Assembly: GCA_023634235.1 (NCBI GenBank)
Contig: JAMKCF010000004.1
Span: forward strand, 25,366,527 to 25,430,526
Origin: Pisaster brevispinus
Lineage: Eukaryota > Echinodermata > Asteroidea > Forcipulatida > Asteriidae
Direction of reading: 5' to 3'
DNA length: 64,000 nucleotides
A program made the position numbers and the translations under genes. The notes under the pieces were generated by a model. That model worked only from the letters and a program-made list of their open reading frames with translations. It was not told the origin of the DNA and did no database searches. Positions 54,590 to 64,000 of the stretch are shown here, in pieces (the first letter of the stretch is position 1; each line of letters opens with the position of its first letter).

Positions 54590-57500
54590 TTTGATTCATG
54601 TAATTAGCATCAACAATTTCATAAATTAAATAATTGCTTCGGGATAAAGAATTGTTGTGTTTGTACCCTACATCAATGTAAGAGCACTGTATGTAGCACT
54701 ATCTGGAGTCCTGCAAAACAAAAACAAAATCCTCAGAAACCAATTCTAGAGCAGATCTTAAAGTAGACCATGTGATGATCAGTGACTAGAGGCCAGTTCA
54801 AATCCAGTAATTAGCAGCGTGTACAACAATTTAATATATGTAATAATTGCATTAGGGATATACATGGCTTGAAGTTAGCACTAGACTGCAGGCCCAAGGC
54901 CAGTGATTTTAGCTTTTGGCCAGTAAACTCACACCAGGACAAGCCTTGCAGTCTTGTGTCTTTCAATTGATTACTTTACTGTGTAATATCTTCTCCTTTT
55001 CAAACACGATGTTCAAATATTGACTTTGAGACTGATAAGTATCTTTCAATTCTGTTGAGTATACTTACATATAAGACAAATGAGATCAATCTTCTCTCGG
55101 TATTTGTTCAAATAAAAACAGAATATGTGAAGGTACCGGTAGTTTTTCTCATTTTGATTTCTGGTCCAGTAAGTGTTTTGAGCTTTAAGCCCATCAGTCT
55201 TGTTGATTTTCCCCTCAAATTCAAGCCCAGATATTCATTACAATTCATTGAGTTGTCATATACTTAAATCACAGATTTTATTGGTGGACAACAGTTACCG
55301 TCTAAACAGTTCTTATTGTTTCAAGGTACCTCTCTGTCTTTCACATTCTAGTCACCACACGGTAACCTCTGGCACATAATTTACAACCGTCTGCCACATC
55401 ACACACGTCACAGAAACACCCAACACCACTTTGACGTCAGTTTCCATCTCTGTGTAAAATTAAGTCAATTTCACTGGAGCTGCATGTGATAAACAACTGT
55501 TCAACCAATTAATGTCAACAAGTGAAACTAACAAATTACAATGAAAGAGGTTTATAACGATTAAATTTGGCACAAGAATATTTAAACCATTATTTATTTG
55601 ATCAAAATGAAATTAGTGAGAGCCTTTTTTGAGGTTCTGCCGTAACAGCTGTTGATTGGTGGGAGAATCCGAAAATTTGCGTAGCTACATATTGGACATA
55701 CAGAAAGTCGAACTACTGACGTCGGATGACATGTATACAAAGTTTACTACATTTTCACAATCATAACACAAAGAGTATCACAAGGTGGGAGGGGTCAGAG
55801 GCTGTGTACATTATAAAAAGTGTTTGAAAATGTTTCCACAGTATGATGTTCCCGCTCAACTTAAGAAGTGTCCCAACTGTAGTTGGGAGTGGTCCCAGTG
55901 TTACGTTTGGGACGGCCCAACTGTAGCTGCAATTGCCTGATAGTGGTAGAGATAAGCGCAATCAGTGGGCCTCCCTAGAAGTAACTTTCTATCCTCTTGA
56001 GTCTATAGAGGGAAGAGTGAAATCATACATGTACATGCGTGATCAGCACTGCATAGTTGGTGCTTTTCAGGAACCCCTCATGTGGGATTCGACCTTCCAC
56101 ATTCTAGAGCAAATATCACAAAACCACTGAGCGTGCTCAGTCCTAGAAACTGGTACCAGGGAAGATAGGTCTTTATGCAATATTTACATAAGTGTTAGAT
56201 AGAGAGAGAATCCCAGAAAAAAAGCTCTGCAGGTTGAAATTCAGGGTTTTTAAAATACTATGTTTTGCCCCAAACAAGGCTAAAAGCCACACGAAGAAAA
56301 TGTTTCAAATGTGAAAATAACTCAGGGGAGCTGAAGGTAGGACTTGCGATTCCTCTTGAAACTGTCTAGATTATAAGCAAGGAGCTCCAAATGTATACAG
56401 TTTGTGTTTGAATCCAACAAAATAATTGATTTCGGAGACACTAGATACAACTGTTGGAATAAATGAAGTCGTTCTCAACCCATTATTCATAAATAATGCA
56501 AAAGAAGGGAGACGTTACTAAATGAATGACTAAACGGAACAGCCATTAATGGGCTTTCATGTATGTACATTGCAACACACAGCCCAGTGACCACTTGTTT
56601 CTCATCAATTAATCACTCTTTTATCTCTGCATTGCTAATGAGACCTTTTTTGGCCTCGTCGGGACCGTGTTAGAATCCGACCATATGGGAGTTAATTTAA
56701 GTTACACTGCACAGGCCATTTCAATAAGCTGGTATGGCTTTTAAAGAACAACTCAAACGAAATTGACAACAGGTGATTGTTTGTGAACAACGTGTAACTT
56801 GTGTTCAATCAATACAGAAATTGAGTTCACGTGAGGTTAGGATGTGTGCTTTGTAGTCCATGTAGCCTTTGACCTTGTACAATCCAGGGCCTTTCTGGCA
56901 GGCAAGATACTTCACTGGTCATATGGGAAATTTTTACATTTGTTGTCATAATTTCCGCATAAATTCAAGAGTTGTATGAGATGTGGCCCCTTTGTTCAAT
57001 CCAAAATGAATTAAATTTGGTTTATTGATGTTTACAATATTATGCACTACAAGTTACATTGGCTTTCAAGTTATTCAAAATACAATAATAGTAATATTGG
57101 AGTCTTATATAGCGCACATATCTACATGTACCAATGAGGTACTTAATAAAAATTTTGAGACCCATGAAAACTAAAGGAGAAGTGTTTTTTTCACCCAATT
57201 TTTCTGACAGTTGTAGAGTCAGTGCGATATGTAAATCAGTAAGTCGTGACCAAAAGAATATGTAATGTGTGGTTGGTTTGATGTAACTATGAAATCTATT
57301 AACATATCCCTAGGTTAAGCATTGTTATGTTTATACATTATAAATGACTATTGAGGTAATTTATGGTTGCCTTGGGGGTTTGTGTTTCTCATTGTGACTT
57401 GATAGATTGCTAAACATGGCGCGCTTGAAGCACCTGCCCTCATTCCATCATCGTCTTGTACTGTGCATACTTGCTCATCGGTTAAAGTGCAAGTGATCTT
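54590..57500. other. Non-coding stretch, nothing recognised
   Basis: Likely FHIT intron or downstream sequence. No exon matching the FHIT C-terminus was found. Microsatellite-free AT-rich sequence; a fragment ending TATATAGCGCACAT near 57110 resembles a LINE/SINE 3' tail. Confidence 0.45.
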
Positions 57501-57504
57501 AATG

Positions 57505-57725
57505 TAGCCAACATGCCAGAAACGCTAGGGGAAACCCTTCTTAACAATAAGCGTCTGGGTTCTTTTACTTCCATTACACAACACATGGGACTCATCCCAA
57601 GGACGGAGCAGTCATGGTTAAGTGTCTTGCTTTAAAGACACAAGTGTCAAGACCAGGACTCGAACCCACACTCTGCTGGTCAGAAACACCAGAGCTTGAG
57701 TTCGTTGCACTAGACCATTCATTAC
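57505..57725 (-). repeat. tRNA-derived SINE (family B), partial
   Basis: AACGCTAGGGGAAACCC, AATAAGCGTCTGGGTTC, TTAAGTGTCTTGCTTTAAAG, AAGACCAGGACTCGAACCC and the head ACTAGACC. The 3' tail is truncated. Confidence 0.8.
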
Positions 57726-57944
57726 TCTAGGTTGACTATGGCAATTTATTGATTACAAAGGACTTAGTCCATCGATCAGTTGCGAGCAAGTTGTATTCTG
57801 CATATTAGATAATCCCATCCAAATGGGTTAAGCTGATTAATATTAACCCTTTCAATTATAAGCCCATGGTGTAGAGTTATGGAACTAACAAAACAAAATG
57901 TTTTCAGTAGGTGCTCAAATGTTCCAGAAAAAGCATTGTTAGGT

Positions 57945-58345
57945 GTGGAGACTGGAGGGAGACTGGAGGGAGACTGGAGGGCATAGAAATGTGAAGCTAC
58001 AGAAGGATGTTGGGGGTACCATGGATTAGGAAAATCTCACATACTGGACATGATTGCAGAGAGGGGGGATCCGATGAGAATGGTCAGGAAGCGCCAACTG
58101 ACTTTTGTTGGGCATGGCATCAGAAATGATGGACCGGAAGGACTAGCCATGATGGGTGAACTGATGGAACAGGACGCTTGAAGGATTGACGTTTATGGAG
58201 GGTTTGGCATTGGCAACTGGCTCTACTGTGGTGAATATTGTACATGGGGCTAGAGAGTGGATTGGTTTCAGGCGCATACATGTAGTCACTAAAGGTCAGA
58301 CTCTGGCAGCGGTTACGCACATGACGAAGAAGAAGATGTATGGCT
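57945..58345 (+). mobile_element. Decayed LINE ORF2 end
   Basis: A three-copy 12-base repeat (GAGACTGGAGGG) is followed by frame-broken sequence reading RMVRKRQLTFVGHGIRNDG and later KVRLWQR, ending with a GAAGAAGAAGATG run. This matches the usual end of Jockey/RTE/CR1-group ORF2 (R+ L F GH +R, then a Lys-rich end). Many stops show that it is old. Confidence 0.6.
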
Positions 58346-58560
58346 GATAATCACTCAATTTATCAAAACAATTTATAGCACTGGGATCTGAGAGCAAATT
58401 AGTTTTCAGTCTCCTCTTAAAAATGTTCCATTGGGAAATGGTTCTATAAAATATTTGCTGCAGCGGCCATAAATGTTTGAGTGAAGTTTCCATTTGGGAA
58501 CATGGAGACGAGGTGTACAAGATGAATGTAGCTTGAGAGAAGATGACTGATGTGGTATAG
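58346..58560 (-). mobile_element. Possible second LINE tail, minus
   Basis: A minus-strand frame with NIFKRRLKTNLLSDP resembles the final RRLKTYLF part of LINE ORF2 tails. It adjoins the previous remnant tail to tail. The match is short. Confidence 0.4.
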
Positions 58561-58617
58561 GATTGGTGATATATTGACGAGCAAGTCCAAGATGGCTTTG
58601 TAGGTAATTAGGAGTAG

Positions 58618-58675
58618 GGGCCCAGTTTCATAGAGCTGCTGAAGCAGAAAATATTGCCAAACAATATTCTACTCG
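58618..58675. mobile_element. MITE-like element, GGGCCC family, end only
   Basis: GGGGCCCAGTTTCATAGAGC then TGCTGAAGCAGAAAATATTG. Only one terminus is present. Confidence 0.6.
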
Positions 58676-58904
58676 GTCATTCTCGCTCTGTCAAAACACC
58701 ACCCGGATCAATTTTGTTAAAGTACGCGCTTTCAGAAGCCTTTTAAAAAAGCATCAACCATACTTTGCTCAGTGTGTTTATTGAAAGGTGTTGGATGGGA
58801 ATGAATTATTATTGTTTGCTGTTATTATTATTACTATTGTTTCTGGTAATGAAACCATGGATGCCTCATAAGTCAACTTAATCACTGTAGGTTGCAAGCC
58901 TGAG

Positions 58905-59135
58905 GAAACCTGTAAACAAGTGTGCTTGCTATGTGAACCAGGAACACCGGGGTTAACCCCTACTCTTCCACAATAAGTGTTCTGGGTCCTTTTACATGCA
59001 CTACCTATCCTAGTACACGGGACTGACAGCTTAATGTCCCATCAGAAGTGCCATGACCGGGACTCGAACCCACTCTCTTCTGATCAGAAACACGACAGCT
59101 TGAGTCCGGTGCTCTTAACATTCAAGCATGACACA
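58905..59135 (-). repeat. tRNA-derived SINE (family B), partial
   Basis: AACCAGGAACACCGGGGTTA, CTTCCACAATAAGTGTTCTG, CATGACCGGGACTCGAACCC and a head ending TTCAAGCATGACA. It lacks most of the tail. Confidence 0.8.
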
Positions 59136-59139
59136 CTGC

Positions 59140-61309
59140 TCTTCCATAAACCACTTGTATTCCATGCCTTCAAAGTCAGATGCAGATGAGTTTGATTTGA
59201 AACATTCACACTCTTTAAGAATTTATTTGTTGTTGATGATTGCAACAACCGTATGTCATGTGCACTCCCATCTTGAAGTGTTTGATTATATATTGTACTT
59301 TACATAGAAAATAGTTAATAGCCAGGGGTCACTTCAGATACAAACAGCAGCTTTAATTGATTAATTTACTCACCAATTGAATTTACTTCACACACACACA
59401 CAAAATCAATACACAATGAATTAGTTAACGTCACAGGATTGAGGATTCAATGCACAAACTGCAGGCCACGAAATAACCCACCTACAGCAATTGCCGTGGT
59501 ATCCTGTGTTTTTGCTGTGGTGCCCTTTGCAAAGTTCCAATACAAATTTTAATTTTCCTCATAGAGTGCCCCCTTACCAGAGGAAAATTGCTGTGCCCCT
59601 TCAAGAGCGAAGTTCAAGGCTTGAAACTGTATACTTATTATCAATGCCATTTGATAATTCAATAGATAAATGGACAATAGCTGACAAAATACAACAGCAG
59701 AAGAAGCAGTGTTGTGGAAAGCCAACACAAGTTTAGGGCAAAGCTGAATAAATTCTGCCCAAGTCCAATTTTCAAAAATTGTAATGTTCTTAGTGGCATG
59801 TCATGGACGAGCAGTCTAGCGCATTGAACTTTAAGTTCTGGTGACTGAGTCACCAGAGTGTAGGTTTAAGCCTGGTTTGTCCTTAACAACTCGGTAAAGG
59901 CACTGTTTGAGCTTGTGGCATCATTTCATCACCAATGCCTCAAACTAACACACATGTAGATACTAGTAAAAAGTAGCAATTGGAGAAAGGGGCGTTTAAG
60001 TTGAACGCTTTTTAAAATCAAGCTTTCCTACAAATTTTGGAGCATTTTAAACTAGTTTTCGTGAGATTTGATACAATAAACTTCATATAATACGGTGCTT
60101 TTTACTACTTTTCATCCTAAATTAATAAAGTAAGGAAGATTTTTGTCAGCTCGTGGCGTCGAAAAATTAACCAAAACAGACATTTTCCGTTTTTCACAAA
60201 CTAACTCCATCCAATGTATTATAATGTGTGTGTGTTTGTCAGTTCAAGAGAATGTAGGTCAACATGTGCTACACACAAGGTTAGTGTTACTTTGTGGAAA
60301 CGTTTGTTTACATTTGAGGTTGGTGTGCGCTGTGTGTTGCAGCGGCAAATTGAACCTTGGTGTTAGCTCGTGGCGGCGTAAATTGTCAGTTTCCGTGCAA
60401 AGTTGCAATGCCTAGTTATCATATTTAAAAAGGTGAAGCTCCTGAAGCATTGAAACTTCATGAAATTGTAGGCCCAATTAACATTGTAAAAAATGGGGGG
60501 TGGGGGGGTGGTTTCGTACACTGTGTGCTAGTTCGTGGCGCCGATAACGATATGCGAGGGGGCCAAACATGTAGCTTTGGATACACTTTCAGATACCACA
60601 CCCCCCCCCCACCTCGACAAAGGAACCATCATATTTAAACTGGGCTTGACTGCATTGTACTTAAATATACAGAACAAACTTTCATTCACAGCAGACGTAT
60701 ACATGCAGATAATTAGCGTGCCAATTATGTGAAACTTGCTGTTTTAAGTGCGACAGTGTCTGAAGCTCATTGGAGACACTCTGCCTAATTAGATGGCTCC
60801 TGTATTCTCTAATGACTAGAGGGAGTTTGTCACACATTAAACGATGTCCATGTTTGGTTGGGGCGGGGGGGGGTTCCTTTTTCTTTCCACCATAAGGCTT
60901 TCCAGTAACTAGTTGCACATGAGCCCATATTGGCAGTATGGTACATACTTGCTACATAATTCAAAAGGAAAATGGTTAACCCAGTGTTAATCTTAAATTC
61001 AGCGTGCAGGTGGCTCAGTGTTAATCTTAAATTCAGTGTGCAGGTGGGTAAGAACGATCTTTGCTGACATAAGAAAAACAATCATGGTTTGGAAGTCTTA
61101 AGATATTCTGAAGATTAAAGGCTTCTAGAGAAGCATGTTTCAGAGCAATCTTCTTGGTTAAAGGGTGTGCCAAACATTGGTAAGATTGATAACAGATTTG
61201 CACATCACTTACTTGATATAAAGATGGTCAGGGTGGCAAACTTTCCTTGAAATTTACTGCTTGAAGTGCAATAGCTTTTGAGAAAAAAACTTCTTTTTTT
61301 CTTTTTTTC

Positions 61310-61359
<50 letters not shown>

Positions 61360-63360
61360 CAACCAACAATTATTTCCATACATACATCAAAATAGACAAC
61401 TTGATTAATTAATAGAGACTGAAACTTTATGGAGGTATAAACAATTAGTTTTGATCTCACGAGTCCAAAACAGTAAAAACATATAAGGAGGGTTTTTTTT
61501 GTGACTCTGATCACAGACTGAGCTTAAACGTTCACAGGGTTGTAAATCTTTTGTTACATAAAGTGTGGATTCTGGCTTTTCATAATTGCCAACTGCTGTC
61601 TGCATGCTTTTGAAGTGTGAAACTTTCAGTGCAAAGAAAAGTCAATGTTTAAAAAATAAATAAATAATTTTTTTTTAATTCTTCTGTTTTTTCCCGAATT
61701 GTTGTTGGACAAGCCCACTCACCCCAAATTGTAATTTTAAAATATAGAATGGCTTCATAATATAATCCATACACTGAAGAACAAAGTAATGCCTCAAATG
61801 AACCAGATATTTTAGTTCAAAGGTCTCCAACATCAGTAGTTTTTTCAATGGTTTTTTCTGGCTTAAACAAACAATTTTGTAGTTCTCAGGAATTAAATTG
61901 ACAATGTTCACCAGCTGGGTACTTTTTCTTCTTCTTTTTCAATTGTTAATTTATATACTTATTTTTCTTTTCTTTTTTTAACTAAATTTTGATTTTCGGT
62001 TATTTCTTGTGACCCACCCACACACAACTTTGAGAAAATCAAATTCAGAATTGTTTGACATTGACTATTTTGAATGGAGCATAGAGCATGTACAACAATG
62101 GTGATTAACAAAGACCAGTATCTGCACTTTATGTAACCTAACGTGTACATGGAATAACAAACCTGTGAAAGTTTGAGCTCAATTGGTCATCAGAGTCTCA
62201 AGAAATCAGTGGGGGAAAAAACCTGATCTGTTTACACTGTTTGACATCGGGTGTTGGACTCGCAAGATCAAAAGCAAATGTTGTACTCATTTTTCGTAAA
62301 CTGTAGCATTTTAGGCAAAAATGTTTCAAGGAACATTTTCCCACCACGTCTGCCTTTATACCATGAAAGGTATGTGCAAATCTGTAAACATTTATGTTTT
62401 CAATCTCACCGATGTTTTGCAAACCCTTTTAGTAAACTATTATGTGATGTCATGTTTTTGTGGGGTTTTTGTTTATTATCATATCAATCCCTGACGTTTG
62501 TCTTTTGACATACCCATCTCTTTATTTTTTTGAAGATGACAGCTTTCAAAATTAATCTTAGATTAATTTATTTAGGAAGTGATTAGATCTACTCTCAGGT
62601 TTCAACTTCCAGATATTTTGTCGTCTTAAGACCTTGCTGCGGTGATTGAAGAGGACTGCGTGCAATAATTGTGTTAATTCGGTGGTGCGATCGAGTTATT
62701 CACCGAATGCAATTAGACAGCATGCGGTGCAACATATGGTATTAAGCAATCGCAGTGAACAAACTGTTAGGCGTTTGGGTTGTTGTACTGTTGTTTGTTT
62801 TGGTTTTTTCTTTCTTGTTAACTTCTTCTTCTTCTTCTTAGCATCGATTGTCCAGGAACAAAGACACCTTCGAAAAGATTGTTCAATCTTGAAGCTTCAC
62901 AAATGAATAAGGAATCAAGCATTAAGAAACTAACTGGACTAGCATTGCAATGGGTGCCTTTTACTACTTACTGTGTTGTAACTAAAAATGTTGCAAATAT
63001 TATCCTAGCATACTTTGTTCTTTTAATTGTTTGACTAACAAAATGTTGTTGATCTGTGATGCACTGCCCTTCCATGGCAAAACAGCCCAACTCAAAATTT
63101 TGTGGTTTTTACATCAGATCATTTCTGAGTAAATTGAGGGTGCTTTTCCCTTCTCAAAGTTTTAAAGGCATACTCTGTATTGGTTTTGAATATAACATGT
63201 CCTATCTCGGCCTGTTTTTACACTTTCGTCCCATTTTTATGGCAAAACAGCTTATCTCTGTACTTGCTTTTCTCAAAATGTCAATTTTTGAGTAACACCT
63301 GTACAGTCTCTATAACTTTGTAAAGACGTACACATTTAGTTTCTTTCTTTACTCTTGATG
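59140..63360. other. Non-coding stretch, nothing firm
   Basis: No exon was recognised. A short two-copy duplication (GTGTTAATCTTAAATTCAG) lies at about 60984-61050. C-rich and G-rich homopolymers lie near 60600 and 60863. The remaining sequence is AT-rich. Confidence 0.5.
61309..61358. repeat. (AATC)n tetranucleotide microsatellite
   Basis: About twelve consecutive ATCA/CAAT units without interruption. Confidence 0.95.
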
Positions 63361-63367
63361 TACAGGT

Positions 63368-63680
63368 CAGAATAGACCTTATGTACATGGCGACATTTGA
63401 GTAGGGCTCCCTCTACTAGAGGGCCGAAGAAGGTTGTTCTTCAGCCCATCCTATTCACCACACATATACACAGCTTACAGATCAGGTTTATGGGGTGCTG
63501 CTATTGTTGTTCAGTTATTCCCTTTTCTAAAGAATTTCTCCGTGCGGTCCCAAGTTGAACAAAGACAACTTTATGAGGTCCATAGTTCCATTGTGTAACA
63601 GACCCCACAAGGTCCCTTGGGTCCATTGTTTCAACATCATTTTACCTCTAGGATGATGGAGTGAGGAAGTCAATGAATAA
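63368..63680. repeat. Dispersed repeat, partner of 38.1 kb
   Basis: GAATAGACCTTATGTACATG, a GGGCTCCCTCTACTAG segment and CATCATTTTACCTCTAGGAT occur as at 38130-38335. It includes a family A tail fragment (GTTGAACAAAGACAACTT) near 63553. Confidence 0.45.
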
Positions 63681-63799
63681 GTTCCATTGAATTGCTGTTA
63701 TATTTGTAAATCTTTCTAGTAATGAAACCAAGGGACACTCAAAAGTGACTAGTGCTGAGATCCGTAGGCTTGGAGATACCTGTGTATGATGAAGACATG

Positions 63800-63945
63800 C
63801 TCAGCTTGAGGTGTGGGAGAAAAACCTACGCAATCAGGTAGTGACTGAAAACCCAATCCACATGCAAGGCTACGGTCCGGCTTTCAAACCGGGGTCCATG
63901 GACTGAGGTAGAAGGCAGGGAAGAAACCGCTAACCACTAACCTGT
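63800..63945 (-). repeat. tRNA-derived SINE (family C)
   Basis: GAAAAACCTACGCAATCAGG, AACCCAATCCACATGCAAGG, CTTTCAAACCGGGGTCC (decayed B box complement) and AGGCAGGGAAGAAACCGCTA. It is the inverse of the 40.8 kb copy. Confidence 0.7.
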
Positions 63946-64000
63946 TTTAATAAAAAAGGAGTAGGCCTAATGAAGCAAGATGAATGGGTTCATATGAGAG

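Noticed and set aside
1..64000. CRISPR arrays, bacterial operons or a prophage
   Set aside because: The window is clearly eukaryotic: spliced genes, SINEs and LINEs. The tandem arrays lack the repeat-spacer pattern of CRISPR.

Overview
This is eukaryotic nuclear DNA, AT-rich and gene-poor, dominated by introns, dead transposons, SINEs and minisatellites. The genes are intron-split with ordinary GT-AG junctions and look like those of a metazoan. The dispersed GGGCCCAATTTCAT-ended inverted-repeat elements and the tRNA-headed SINEs suggest a marine deuterostome, most likely an echinoderm and perhaps a sea star. That assignment rests on general resemblance and was not tested by any search.

Three protein genes can be supported. 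(1) At 19450-22170 (+) one uninterrupted coding exon encodes a 906-residue cell-surface receptor-like protein: signal peptide, Thr/Pro-rich stalk, LRR domain with both cysteine caps, one Ig domain, one FN3 domain, a transmembrane helix and a long tail carrying a Gly-Lys repeat. A splice acceptor just upstream marks a non-coding leader exon. (2) Between 41615 and 32418 (-) ten consecutive short exons, all phase-compatible, encode at least 271 residues of a WD40-type beta-propeller protein whose two ends were not located. (3) From 48744 to at least 52370 (+) four exons encode FHIT, the histidine-triad dinucleoside-polyphosphate hydrolase, including the HVHIHIL active-site motif; the last coding exon was not found. 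The WD40 gene and FHIT are divergently arranged. Nothing suggests that the three genes act together.

The rest is repeats. Region 1-19400 holds an inverted-repeat element family, a 34-bp minisatellite (6.1-6.5 kb), a TGATCA-rich satellite-like patch (9.4-9.8 kb) and several SINEs. Region 22.2-32.4 kb holds LINE and SINE remnants and two local duplications. The introns of the WD40 gene hold LINE tails and a 23-bp minisatellite with higher-order structure (36.0-36.8 kb). The interval between the WD40 gene and FHIT (42-48.7 kb) is the most unusual part: a large nested palindromic block (44.1-45.4 kb), followed by an 811-bp foldback transposon (45890-46700) with terminal inverted repeats built from a repeated CACTTCGTACC unit and a 9-bp target-site duplication. 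FHIT introns carry a 40-bp minisatellite and SINEs whose tails resemble the local LINE 3' end. The last 10 kb is intron or intergenic sequence with scattered repeats and no supported exon.
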